Of a stretch of DNA of 64,000 bases, positions 36,801 through 49,216 are shown in pieces. A model generated the notes under the pieces. The model had not been told where the DNA came from, made no database searches, and worked only from the letters and a program-made list of their open reading frames with translations. Both the position numbers and the translations under genes were made by a program. The stretch is from Cymbidium sinense (lineage: Eukaryota > Streptophyta > Magnoliopsida > Asparagales > Orchidaceae). Numbering within the stretch: position 1 is the first letter of the stretch; each line of letters opens with the position of its first letter. The stretch lies in NCBI GenBank assembly GCA_021442155.1, contig CM038229.1:74234443-74298442 (forward strand). The letters are read 5' to 3'.

Positions 36801-38336
36801 TTGAAATGTTTTCCAAGCTTTGGTTTCAATTAGTTTTGGTTTGATTTGATTTTGGCTAGATTTGACCTTTTAGGTCAAATTGGGTCTAGTTGGCCAATTA
36901 GGCTAGGTCAGGTCTAGTTGGCCAATTGAGGCTTTGGTTAAGTTCAACAAGTGATTTAGAATGAACTTGACCCATTGGTCTCAATTAATTTTGCTTAGAT
37001 CAATATTTGACATATTTTAACTTTTTAGGTCAAGTTGGGTCAACTTGGGTCAAGTGTCCAATTAGGCTAGGTTGTGCTCAAATGATGACTTGATCAAGTT
37101 CAAACATTGATCATAAACTAGTTTTGATCAATGGTTTCAGTTAATTTGTCCTATGGTGGATTTTGGCTAGTTTAGATTTCATTTAGGTCAAATGTTGACT
37201 CGGTCAAAGGCTAAGTTTGACTTAGTTTGACCCAATTTGAGTGATTGATCATCTTATGATGATTGTTGCTCATAATGTGAGGCTTAGATGAGCTTAGTTC
37301 AATCCTATTTTAGTAGGATTAGCATTTGGCTCACAAAAGTGCTGTCACATTGGGTCAAGTGAGCCTAAGTGGGCCAATTGACTTGATCAAGGCTTGATTA
37401 AAGTTTGGTTGAACTCACATATGGACTTATGATTGAAATATAAATCCATTTTTCAAGTGATTTAGAGTCAAATAGTTTTGATTCATTTGATAATTTGAAG
37501 TTCAAAAGGGTGAACATGAGTTTGATTTGGGTTTGATTTTTAAATTTAGTTTTGGTTTGATGATTGAATTTTGTGTTTATATTTGGATTCATGATTGGAG
37601 GATTGATTGAATCATGATGAAAATCCAAGGGTTTGAATTGATTTGAGGTTGATTTAATTAAGTTCAAGAATTTGACTTGAAAGGATTTAGGTTGAATTTT
37701 GGTTAGATTTGGGTTTGAGTTTTGAATTTGTTTTGGATATTTGAATTTATATTTCATATATATTTGGGAATATAAATGAGATTATAATTGGGTTATGAGA
37801 AAATCTTTTAAATTTGAATTGATTTCAATTTGATTTGAGCTAAGTCCAAAGAAGAAATCAAAATGATTGAGGAAACATTTTTTTATTTTTTTATTTTTGA
37901 TTTGAAGTGATCATGGATGCCAGTCATTTGGAATTGATTTGAGATTTGATTTGGAATTGAATTTGATTTGAATTTGAAGTTAATTTGGGTTTGAGAAAAT
38001 CAATTAAGTTTAGAATTGAATTGAGTTTGAAGTTGATCAATTATGTTGGGATTGGTTTGAATTTAAAGTTGATTTGAATTTGGGATTGGTTTTAATTTGG
38101 AGTTTTACTTGAAAGAAAGAAGTAAGGATTTGGTTCAAGCTATAGGGTAGGCAAGTTTTCGTAACACCCCTAAGGCATGATTATTTCTATGACTAACTCT
38201 TCTAAGTCTCTACGGTTAGGTTGAGTGTTTACCTAATCACTAGAATGTATTAAAATTAAAGAGCTCTTAGTGTCTAAGAGAAGTCCTATGTCTATGATGG
38301 AGAGGTTGAGAGCTCATTCTAAAAATTAGGTCAATA
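30833..38336 (-). mobile_element. XL repeat, complete ~7.5-kb copy (copy 4)
   Basis: The most complete copy, in opposite orientation to 9.93-17.23 kb. It starts TGTTGTGTTAGACACC at 30,833 and ends AGGTCAATA at 38,336, against TCAACA in the best-preserved end, which gives near-perfect TGTTG...CAACA termini. Internal landmarks mirror the reference: purine/pyrimidine tract at 32,340-32,420, splice-donor-like site on the minus strand near 35,650, and a TTGACC/GGTCAA block at 36,540-37,240. It interrupts Tat between RT and RNase H. No matching 5-base target duplication is evident at the two junctions, possibly because of the 73-base extra stretch. ORFs such as 35,654-36,052 (minus) and 37,398-37,757 (minus) are not conserved in all copies and I do not call them genes. 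Confidence 0.75.
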
Positions 38337-38344
38337 ATTATATA

Positions 38345-38515
38345 CAGTATCCATAGAAGAATCACTAGGAGCTCAGCTAGCAAAAAATAATGAAGAAGGA
38401 AAGGAAAACACCCTATATTATATAAGTCAACATCTACTAGGAGATGAAATAAAATATTATCTTATTGAAAAGAAGTGTTTAGCATTAATATTTTCTACTC
38501 ATAAACTATTCCATT
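38345..38515 (+). pseudogene. Tat-type RNase H fragment
   Basis: Direct continuation of the RT relic after the XL insertion. It reads SIEESLGAQLAKNNEEGKEN (about 38,348-38,407), then YYISQHL and IEKKCLALIFSTHKLFH (to 38,513), the start of the RT-linked RNase H. It is truncated at 38,515, the inverted-duplication breakpoint. The rest of RNase H and integrase is missing on this side and is found only beside the left arm. Confidence 0.8.
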
Positions 38516-38559
38516 ACACATTAAAACTTAGCATGACCAATCCTTGGGTCACCATGGGT

Positions 38560-41500
38560 CAGCTCAAATCTAAACCAACTAAAATGAAATCATTTTTCAT
38601 AGAAAATTTGGAGAGGTAAATTTCAACAAATTGCAGAAAATCCACTAGGTGTTGGTGTTTTGTGAAGAATTTTGTATTTTTCATCTGAATCCCACTATAG
38701 GATCCCTCTAGATCTCCCTCTTAAATTTTTTGGAGTCAATCTTGATGCCTCACAAGCTTTAGTGAGCCCAAATCAAACGGAGGAAGGCAGATGGTGTCCA
38801 TCTTCCATCAGTCCGAGAATGAGGGATCATATGCTGTCTATTTTGAATGATTAGAACAGATAACTATGATTTAATCTACTAGAAAATTGATTTTAGTCCT
38901 ACTAGATTAGTGGGTTTAATCCCCACCATTCAATGCATCCATCAGCTTTAACTCAGTCATCGCATCGGATTATTTAAGTGGCCAATCCTATGATGCCACA
39001 TGGAAAAAGCTGCCACGTTGGATTTTTGGCCAATCTCACGTGGTGCTGACTTTGGTTTTTCTTAAGTGATTTTATTTAATGTGATTGTCTTTAAAATTTA
39101 GTGTAGTTGAATAAATTATATGGATATGTTTGGCTATTTCTTTTCAATCATCATAAATAATGTATGTCATGTGATATCTTGCATTCATATTTTTAAAATC
39201 AAATAAAATATACTAATGCAAAATTGCATGTGATGACTTAATCTTATTATATATGTAGCTATTATCACTAATAAATTTCAAAACTATTTTCAAAATTATA
39301 AATTGATAATGAAAATTTGGAGTGATATAAGCTATGAATATATGTGTAGGATTTGCATGTGTTTATAGCCTAAGCATGTCAAAGTTTTTCTCTCTTTCTT
39401 ACATTCATGTGTGGATTTACATATGTATAAATGATGATAAGTATATAGTCTAGATATCCTGAGAATACGAGGCTTTAAGTAGGTCTAAGGAGGTCATTTG
39501 ATTATCTCACCTCCATGGTTAACAAAAGTATGTACTTATTTAATTTTATTCCTATGTATGTTTGTACTAGAATTTGGATAGAGCATTACTTTACATGTAT
39601 AAACAATTCAATCAAAAATACAATTCTTTACATGATTCTTATTCTTATAATTGTATATACACTCATATGTATTCAAGACAGCAAGTATATAGTTGGGACA
39701 TCTCAGGAATACGAGGCTTTAAGTAGCCCCAAGAAGGCCATTTGATTATCCCACTTTTCTAGTTTAAAAAATGACATGTACTTGCTTGGATATTCTATAC
39801 AAGGTGTATGAGTTTGATTAAAGAATGAAAGTCCCCTTTTCTACTAAAGATATATGCATTCATAATCATTTAAGTATGCTAAAATATATTGTATATATAT
39901 GTATGGTAAGTTTTAAATCATATGCATGTTATGGGTGATGAAAAGAAATGGTTCAACATATTCTATATGATGATAATTCAATTACACTAATCCTAAGATG
40001 CCTTTTATATTGAATAGAATCCTTTAAATTTTACTCAAACTTATGATTAATAAAACATGTGATAAATCTTTTGCTAAAGAAACCAAATGATAAAAAAATA
40101 TGCTTTTAGAAAATAACTTAAGATAGGGATGAAAGAGGTTAAGCATCCTTCTTCTCTTTACAACACTTAGGTGCTAAGTGTATATCAAATGAAACAAAAT
40201 TAAATACAAATTAAAATTTGCAATCATCTTAAATGACTTAAAATGAAACCACCCATCATGTTAAACTAAATAAAATTTCAAACTTAAAAAAAATTAGAAA
40301 TCTAAAGCTTAGCTAAGACACACCACAATAAGCCTAAGCACACACATTAGAATGCTAAGTCACCACTTCTAGCTTTAGGTTAGGATAATGTATGTATGAT
40401 ATTATCTTGTAATATTTTAGAGTAGGTGTTAGGAATGTGGTTCATAGACTATATATTAGGCTATTGATATCCTAATCTTATTTTCTATAGGAGATTGTGC
40501 TTAAGGGACTACTGTAAAAGTAAATATAAATGCTTTGCTTATAGGTTGCTTATGTCTCTAAGCGTAGTCCACATTAAGATAGGTGGGCTTGGTTACCCAT
40601 GTGTATGGTACTAAGTCTAAATTATGAAATATAACTGCTAGGGTTTGTATGTATATTTAACTAACCTTTATTTTACAAGTGTAGTTTGATTTGCTTTTCT
40701 ATAAAAATGTAATTTTTATAATAAGGATTAGGATTAGTGCTATAAGGTTTAGGATGAGCAGTGGCCAGAAGGCAAAGTCTTGGGATACACTGTGAAGCCT
40801 TGGAGTAATTCCAACTGAAGAAAGATGAGTGAAGAATGAAGGCCCCCATAACATGTATTCAATTCTAAATTGTAATATTATTTTATAATCCAGGTTGTAT
40901 AAGCGTAGAGCTCAGCTACCTATCTTTTTTTGGGGTGTATGACGGTACCCAACCGCACTGGCCTTTTATTATTTTATTAAATTTATTCATGTTTGATTGA
41001 TGTTATGTTTAGATTGCACAATATAATTGCATCTTCTTCATGGTTTCTTAAACTTGATGATTGAATGTGTGGCTTGGATGTGGTAGGCTCTTAAAGAAAA
41101 ATTAATTTTTTTACCCAATTAATAACTCAAAACTAATTTTTAAAATAACTTTGAACTTCACTTTAAATCCTAGAATATAAATCAAGATAATTAAAAGATT
41201 TAGCAACCCCTTAGTTGAATGTTGTATGTCTTACATCATGCATATCATAAAGGGCCTCCATTCTTATAGTATAGGGTCCACTTGACCTATGAGAGCACCC
41301 CCTTATGGTGGAGATTCTCTCTTGATTAGGCCAATAACCAAATTTCATCATCCATTTAGGCATATAAATATCCCAAGCCTTCGTCTAAAATATTGTGTAA
41401 AAAATAACCTAAAACATGCAAAAATTTGCATTTATACTAAGTCATATATCATGTTAGTCATAATCTAGTCTCTTAGGGAGTGAGTTTAAGACTCTAGTCT

Positions 41501-42353
41501 CATTACAAACTAAATAATAGGTTAAACCATCTTATAATTACATAAGACTAGCCTACATGGGTTTAAATCATAAGAGGTGTTAGCTGGCAATCACTCCAGG
41601 CGATTATAAGTCTAGAAGAGTCGAACGAGTTTAGCCTCTCTTGTAGAGGTGAACTTTTATGTCTCCTTTCTGCTAAAATTTAGGTCATGCTTCTAGCTTG
41701 TGCTAAAGTATCTTAGATTTAGGATCTAAGGTTGCTTATTTTCTTCAGGCTATGAGTATAAGTGCTCACCTCTTAGGCATTTTCATAATCTTATATTGAT
41801 GGATTATAAGCCCTAACATTTTAATAAAATTTTAATTCAAATTAAGACAAACTCTCTCTTTCAAACATATAAAGCCTCACCATAGGATAGACTAGAGTTA
41901 TCACTCAGTTTCTTAGTATCATGAATGCTCCCTACCTATCCTCCTTTGGAATAAAAAATAAGTCTCTTGAAATTGAATATTCCCAATTGATTTTTCAAAA
42001 ATACCAATCCTTTGATAGTCTAACCTTGAAATCTTTGGAAATAATTAATTTACTACTTGAATCAAGAGTTTTCTTAAGAAATCCCATTTCATAGTATCTA
42101 ATTAACTATATAGGCTTACCTTCATATGGAATTAAAAAACCAAGCATAAAATAAACTCTTCACTTTTCCATGTAAAGTAGAGAAAAGATTTTTGGTATAT
42201 TCAAAGGTCATCATGCCTTAGGAGTCTTTATTAGGTGATTAAGTCCACTATAGGGTAATATTTCTATCTCTTGAGATAGTACATCATACCTTAATATTAT
42301 ACCTGATCATTTTAATAAGTACCCCAAAAGATCTGTGTGGTGTTCACCCAACA
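38560..42353 (+). mobile_element. XL repeat, partial 3.8-kb copy (copy 5)
   Basis: Second half of XL in reference orientation. The first part (38,860-38,960, attagtgggtttaatccccacc) aligns with 51,490-51,530 of the copy at 49-55 kb. The remainder aligns with 13.9-17.23 kb of the reference. The end is well preserved: gtgttcacccAACA at 42,341-42,353, then ctccaaattaaaacacc, which also flanks the copy at 62,470 in reverse complement. An internal duplication of about 94 bases occurs at 39,437-39,530 and 39,681-39,775. The remaining AT-rich sequence has no genes. Confidence 0.7.
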
Positions 42354-42423
42354 ACTCCAAATTAAAACACCACATAGATCTTAAACTTTTTCAATGCCAA
42401 CTAGATGACCAACATAGAAGAGG

Positions 42424-42562
<139 letters not shown>

Positions 42563-42654
42563 TCCGTAACTACATCACCCTTGGCTCATTATCAAAGACT
42601 ATATAAAGTATGAAGGATAGGTTGTAGATGTCAAAATATATCAGTGTAGATACA

Positions 42655-45000
42655 TGATTAGAAAGCTTCCTCCATTCAGGGATGCACCTACCACACTTTG
42701 CACAGCTTGAAGATGCATTCAATAATTGAGCCCATACATTTGTTAAGGATAAATTTGGGTCAATAGGAAAAGTCAACACTTTTAGATACTAGCACAAAAT
42801 ATCAATGAGGAGCTATCTTTGGAAGCTTTCATTGCCACTTGTCTATGCTACTTTGTATTCCTTAGACACAATAAACTATTTTGTCCTTCTACCATACTGA
42901 TGGTTAGCCTACTCACTCATGGTGAAAGGATATCATTGGTGCCTACAACATTGGCCTACTTATATAATAGATTAGGCAGAGTAAGTATCATGATTGATTC
43001 ACGATGCTATGACGTGGATGCCTCTTAGTACTATCTATATGGATGGATTCATGCTCATATTTTAGGAGCCTTTAGTTATCTTGAGACACCATCTTATTTT
43101 AGAGAGAAGGCTTTCTTTATGATTATGCAATTGAATAGTGCTACAATCTCTATAGATAAAAGTTAGATATAAACCTTCATGTTTGACTCAATGGGCATGA
43201 TAAATCATTTCTTGATCTTCCATATATCACCCTTCTATCGTATATCTATTTAAAGTATGGGGCATAAATTCATAGACTCTTTTATTGATAGAGGCACTCC
43301 CCTAATATTATCAAAGTCAGGATACAGACATATTGCATAATATCTCATTAGGCTGGGACCACTTGACTATGCTATCACCACCATGAATCTATAATCTTGA
43401 AAGGTTACAACCCTAATAGAGTGGCTAGATAGTTTAGATTTACTCAAGCTACACCTTTATACAGGTTACCACTGATAATGAATATAATAAGTACTCATTT
43501 CTTAGAAGAACTTCCACTAGTAGTCCATTTATTGACAGCCTCTATATCATGGACCTTCATACATCGCTTGGGGATCCATTCTAATTTCTATATAGCTTTA
43601 TAGGAGACTCATATAAGAATCAATCACTTATAGTTAATAAGGATCCACCACACCTTCTTTTCCTTCTTAGAGCTAGGCTTTTGCATATACAATCATAGAA
43701 TGCAAAACATAAGACCGGTCCAACCTATACCACATATGACTAATGCTTCTAAAAGAGCATTAGGCCACTAAAAAGGTAGTAGGAACTGGCAACATCAAAA
43801 TTCAAATACCCAAGAGAAAGATAATTAGGGTCTCTACAGCCCCCACCAGTTGATTCTAACATAAAAGTTCTAGATATAGATAACTCTATTCATATTCCTG
43901 CCTCACCAATAATAGCTAAACCACCAATAGAGCAGAAGGAGAGTTCTATCACGCTGACATTATACAAAGATACTGTTATTGTTTCTCCAATGTATATCCA
44001 ACCTGCTAGTACTGATCATATACATACTATAAAAAAAAATACACATATAAAAGAGTTTAGCACTGTGGCTACTAGTTTTGAATCACTTTTATCAGATTCA
44101 ACTTGGGTGATGGTGAGTGTGATCTAAGATGATTCCTTAAATCTAGATTCTTATGCAGAAAGTCACCTTATATCTAGTCCAAACCATAGAGTTCAAAGAC
44201 AGTTATCTGGTCTAGAAATTTTATGTTTTATTTCTAGAATATGCCCTAGGGCTTCAACTCCCTTGTATGACAGTTCTTCAAAATTCTTATATCAAATAAT
44301 AGTAGTCCTATGTCAACAACTGCTAAGCATTGACTTAGAAGTTTTGCTTGATGTGTCCAACTTCTGTGTATAAGCAAATTCTTTACTAGATTGCATTGCT
44401 ACTCTTGGTCTTAAAGTGGGAGAATTATAGTTATGGGAATCCCTCTTTATAGATGTTGCATTCAAACTATTCTCTTTACACACTACCTATGATAAGGTCT
44501 TGTCAAATACAGTTACTATTATAGAAACATTAGACAATGCCATTTCACATCAAGTCTCAATAATTTGCCAAGAACTAAAGCATAGTATCAAAGCTTTGAG
44601 ATCCTTCTAATGGGAGATTTCTAGATGGGACTCCTTAATATATCTGCTAAGCTGAGAGAACTATAGTATAAGAAATAATAGTTGGTAGAAAGGAGAGCTA
44701 TGATCAGATAAGCTGCCACAGCCATAGAAGAAGATTGTTCACAAGTAGATGCTCAGGTGTTCAAACTTGAGCAAATTCTTTCTTCATCAGAGTGTGATCA
44801 AGAAGTTTCCCTTCGACATCTCCATGAAGCATGAGAGAGGTAGGCTACTATGGCTTATAGAGCTCATAAAACTTTTGTTTATATTAGAGAAATTTAGGCC
44901 AACTATTGTAGCTAAACTTTTCTCATGTAACTATCTCTCTCTTATCACACAACAAATGAAGATGATTGAAAATACTAGAGGCTTCAATTATTTTGATTAA
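42655..45000 (+). pseudogene. Plant mobile domain (PMD) protein relic
   Basis: Degenerate gene matching the plant mobile domain (aminotransferase-like) family, found both in host genes and in plant transposons. The best part reads LEAFIATCLCYFVFLRHNK, then LTHGERISLVPTTLAYLYNR (42,815-42,975). After a stop comes GWIHAHILGAFSYLETPSYF (43,040-43,100), then MIMQLNS. Later pieces in other frames include PSCLTQWA (43,170). The C-terminal half (about 43,850-45,000) is polar, with IEQKESSITL and LLDVSNFCV, as in the variable tail of these proteins. Stops and shifts occur throughout. It ends 80 bases before R2, so it may be a transduplicated or element-borne gene. The family call rests on recall of the motif pattern. 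Confidence 0.5.
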
Positions 45001-45078
45001 TTATACCTACATATACATATTATAACTAGCAAAAAATCAAGGCAATGAATGCATCATGTCCTAATGACATGACACATT

Positions 45079-46395
45079 TGTTGGGAGAAAATTTTGTTTA
45101 CATCAAAAGAAAATAAATAAAATTTATTTTGTTTTAGGGCTGCGATGCTATGCTCTTGACACCATGGTGTTACTTTGACTTTCTTGATAGATAACTGCTC
45201 CAGTCCAACTGTCGAATTATAATACAGTGTCATGGTGCCATGATCTTGGCACCAAGGTGATACAACAGCTATTGAGAAGTAATAGTTATTAGCCCACTAT
45301 TATAAATATGAGTGAGTAGTTTAATCCAAGGACCCTTTTTGGACTTGACTCTACTCTCTCACTGAAGTGGTGGTTGCCATTCACTCCCAGATCTCTCACT
45401 TTAGCAAATTTTTTCTCATAGAAGAAACCAATGTCAAATTAAATTTATCACTATGTTTATAATCAAATAATCTCATGCTAGTAAGGATGTGCCCTATGTC
45501 TTTGTCTACATGATTTTGTCATCAAATAACACCACATGAAATGCAGATATGACATGAACCCTCAGACTAGTTGGCTTGGCCTCTATATGGTTCTGTTATA
45601 TTTTAATCATGGCAATAGCTTGTATGTTCCCTAATGACTTTGCTCTTTGATCCATAAATTATAGGATATATTTAATAGGCAAAAAAGCCTCATGTTAGTA
45701 AGGATGTGCTCTATGTCTTTGTCTACATGATTTTATCATCAAATAACACCACATGAAATGCAGATATGACATGAACCCTCAGACTAGTTGGCTTGGCCTC
45801 TATATGGTTCTATTATATTTTAATCATGGCAATAGCTTGTATGTTCCCTAATGACTTTGCTATTTGATCCATAAATTATAGGATATATTTAATAGGCAAA
45901 AAGCCTTATGTTAGCTAAGGTCGACTTAAATTTATCACCTTAGATAAATATCACCCTAGATCTATAAGGATATCTTAGACGATGTGAACCCCATGGCTAC
46001 TGATAAGGATTCTTCAATCAAGAATTATATTTACTCTAACTAAGTAGACTAAGGATCACAATAGCCTAGGATGATGGAACCATGAGATGTTGATCTAGAT
46101 TACACTCCTATTTTCTTTTAGATGATCATCTGAACCACATTACACCTTTAGATACAAATTCATATCAGATGGAAATGTATGGTTTCCAACCTTAATCAAG
46201 AGTGCTCTCTTATTGTGTTAAGAGGGATAATTAACTATGGAGGCTTGCATCCATAAGAAGTAGAACCCATATTTAAATAAACCTTAACATAAATATTAAA
46301 AGAAATCTAGTTGAATATATATCAATCTACATTTTGAAAGAACATACTTTTGCCCATCCCATAAAGATGGCAGAGTGCATTCTTAAATGTGTTTT
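45079..46395 (+). mobile_element. R2 LTR-like repeat (copy at 45-46.4 kb)
   Basis: Direct repeat of 23,720-24,785. It begins TGTTGGGAGAAAATTTTG, a typical LTR start, has a TATA-like ctattATAAATA near 45,297, and shares the remaining landmarks with the other copy until ttaaatgtgttttcttga at about 46,395. It is longer because it contains a near-perfect tandem duplication of about 216 bases at 45,473-45,906. With the copy at 23.7 kb it flanks 20 kb of nested sequence in direct orientation. Confidence 0.62.
45473..45906. repeat. 216-bp tandem duplication inside R2
   Basis: Two adjacent units, 45,473-45,689 and 45,690-45,906, each starting tcatg(c/t)tagtaaggatgtgc and ending ggcaaaa(a)agcc. They differ at only a few positions, so this is a recent event relative to the divergence between R2 copies. 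Confidence 0.9.
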
Positions 46396-46631
46396 CTTGA
46401 AGCCATCAAATTAAAGGAAATATACCAATACGACCTAAAGTCATGTCTTTGATGCACCAAGCTCGATCTTGAATTGTATCGAGGTACGTGACAAAGTTTT
46501 TATTTTTTTTTGAATGCGTACATAGATTATAGAGTATTTGAGTTAACATAACATCACTATGCATTGCATGAAAGGTTGCAATCAAAGTCTTAATTAATGC
46601 CTTTTGTCCACATGCATTAGGATTGAAAACT
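46396..46631. other. Short unassigned interval
   Basis: About 235 bases between R2 and an XL start. It includes a T-rich run at 46,500-46,511 and no recognisable gene. Confidence 0.3.
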
Positions 46632-47045
46632 TAATGACATTATTATTTTTGATGAGGTTAACATCATCACTAACCCTAGTAGCTAGAACACTTAATATTA
46701 GAATAGAAGCATTATGATTAGACACTTAGGACACTATACTTGATGATCTAGTAAATCTTTTTTGGGATTTGACTTAACCCAATAGGATTAGATGAACCCA
46801 AACTAAACTTAAATTTAAATAAATGATTAAATCAAACACAATTTAATTGAAGAATAAAGTCTAATTAAGTTTGAACCAAGGTAATTGGGGTGGGTAACCC
46901 AAACCTACCTAAGCTCAAAAATATCTAAATATAAAGAAATTCAAATAAAATTAAAACAAAATTGAAATAAAATAAAAAAGAAAGCATAAAGTCAATGCAT
47001 GAACATAAATAAACATAAAAAATAAATCTAAACAGTTGAAAGGGT
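46632..47045 (+). mobile_element. XL repeat, initial ~410-base fragment (copy 6)
   Basis: Matches the beginning of the copy at 49,217-55,190, with gatgaggttaacatcatc, cacttaggacac, and caataggattagatgaaccc in the same order. It ends where Tat coding sequence starts. It therefore duplicates the start of the next XL copy, with a Tat fragment between the two. Confidence 0.65.
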
Positions 47046-49200
47046 ATTTTTCTTTGGGTAAAATCGACCTTAATTAATTTTTTAACTTCACCAATTACTC
47101 ATTGCTCAATTTCTAGACCCATGCATCTAAGAGTTTGTTTTACTATGAACTACAACATATGGAGATAAACTTGGAATTTCATCATAATTCTATGCAAAAT
47201 GATCTTTATATTCAAAAAGTAAGTTAATCAACTCATAAGAATCTTTTGAACCAAATAACAAACTAATAAAAGTTGGCTATTGTTCATCCTTAGTTCCTAA
47301 GGTGATTTCCATTAATTCTTCAATGGTGGAATTTATCTCCTCTTCAAATTCTCGGGGTGCACTTTGAATAAAGCATTCATCTAGATTATTTGATATTTCA
47401 AGATAGAAACTTCCTAAAGGGTTAGATAGTCTATCAAAGAGTTGATCAAAATTCCATATGATTCTTATCATTAGATAATGTTCATCATTACTCAAGGGTC
47501 TAATGGTACCTGACCCAATGCCAGCTTTAGATTTCAAGTTTTTTTTATTCCATAAGCTTTCCATGCATTGAATTGTGTCTTTGGGCCAAACATAAGGAAT
47601 TAAATCATGTTTTATAGCATTTTTAACATAATTAGGATACCAATCAATGAGAGTTCTATTATTTCATCAGAAGATGGATCTTCAAGATTTACAATAACTT
47701 TTGAGCTTGAGAATCCATGCATAGAGTAAAACTTTGATAACTTTCAAACATATCCTAAAAGGTTAGGAGCTAATTTAACTTATAACTGTGCAAATTTATT
47801 TTGAGATAAAGGAGTCAAAGTCAAAGTGTCCACATACCTTTTCAATTTTTCATAAGCAAATAATTTAGCTTCATCCTTTCATGCTCAAATATGCTCTTCA
47901 CTGCTTTCTAATTCTAATAAAATCTTAAACTTTATCAAGGCATCTTTTTGATTGGAACCATGGCTAGAACTAGACTCCAAATCAATCTAAATTATTGGAA
48001 GATCCTTTTCTTTTTCTTTTCCCCTCTTTTCTTTCTTTTCTTATTTTTCATTTATTATGATATCTTCTTTTATTTTATTTGGTGCCTCAATAATGCTGGA
48101 TTTCATAGAAACAAGCATTTGGCTTTTAGGCATGTAATAGATATCATCTTTATAAAGCTCAATTTCATGAATATACAATGGTTGTATATCACCTTTTATA
48201 TTGTATTCTGCTCCATCCCCTGTATACTTAATACATTGGTAGAGTGATGAAAAAACTATTATGTATTAATGTATCCATGGCCTACCTAAGAGAGCATTAA
48301 AGTATGTCTTTGAATTACTAATATAGAGTTTTGCTTCAATTTTTGATAATGATTGAACCTAATGCCTTCTCTACCATTTCATTGAACCCCTCATAACATT
48401 TTATTAGAACTAAGTCTTTGTGTATTGATCCTAAAAAAATGATAATATTTTGGAGCTCATGATATTGACTGAAGCACTAGGATCAATAAGAAGTCTTGAT
48501 AGTCTGATGTTTTTCACCTTGAATGAAATGTAAAGGGGCTGATTATGATTGGTGGTTCCCAGAAGAAAATCTTCATTGGATAAACTTACCTCAGGGATCT
48601 TCTTAAAATAGCAAGCCTCATCTGAAGAAGTTGTTGCTAGCTATGTCAGACAAACTTTGGGTTGAGTAGTACCTAAACTAATGATTCCCTCATTTTTTTT
48701 AGACATAATAAGAGCGTCATAAATGCTTATGTAGAAGGAAGCTTTCTAAGATGGGCTAAGACATTATAATTGACCTTGGAAATAGTTGGTTCAACTACTA
48801 GGTCTTTTTGTAAGGGTTCAAGACATCCATTAATAGTTTGTTCATCTTGGTATTTAAGATGAGGTAGGAGCTTCCCACTGGAGAGATTGACTTTAATAAT
48901 ATCTCCTATATCTGAAGTTAGGGTCATGTCAACTTGTCCCTCATCACTAATGCCCTTTTCCAAAGACGGATTAGAATTTGAGAGTTCTACTTCTATATTA
49001 ACAAGATTGTCTAGTAAAATAGCCATAGAACTATCACTCTTTGGCCCTAATTCACAAAGTACATCACAATCAAGATGAGAAGTTTCTTTTCTATTTTCTT
49101 ATTTTTTCATTCATAACATGATCATTAGAAATAGTAAGATTGTAGGAAATGCCTTTTGTGGTAGACTTTTTCTTATATTTTTAAAATGAGTGAATAAATA
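47046..49200 (-). pseudogene. Ty3/gypsy (Tat-type) protease to RT-start relic
   Basis: Minus-strand fragment of a third Tat element. From 49,026 down it reads VNYNVLAHLRKLPST (48,727-48,790), SIYDALIMS, LSNEDFLLG near 48,590, the protease site LLIDPSASVN (48,463-48,495), and ALLGRPWIH (48,272-48,300), the conserved end of the protease domain. A polar linker follows. The open part 47,277-47,564 has FDRLSNPLGSFYLEISNNLD and STIEELMEITLGTKDEQ. The fragment ends near LLFEYKDHFA, the very start of RT, at about 47,080. It matches the plus-strand relic (28.2-29.8 kb) domain by domain. Gag, the RT core and everything downstream are missing. XL fragments bound it on both sides. Confidence 0.78.
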
Positions 49201-49216
49201 TAAATGGAAATGGATG

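Larger units (their letters stand above)
29437..38515 (-). repeat. Right arm of the ~8.6/9.1-kb inverted duplication
   Basis: Reverse-complement partner of 9,787-18,369, with the same nested structure. This arm is the more complete one. It keeps the RT core, the last ~40 bases of XL and the RNase H codons reading SIEESLGAQLA that the left arm has lost. The right breakpoint lies within RNase H, after attccatt (38,508-38,515). Past it a partial XL copy starts. Confidence 0.85.

Noticed and set aside
30833..38336. A 5-base target-site duplication for the complete XL copy
   Set aside because: Bases before 30,833 (acatt) and after 38,336 (attat) do not match, so I do not claim one; the 73-base filler may have removed the evidence.
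47948..48247. Plus-strand ORF rich in F, L and I resembling a membrane protein
   Set aside because: Antisense to the lysine/glutamate-rich linker of the Tat fragment; AT-rich antisense often looks hydrophobic.
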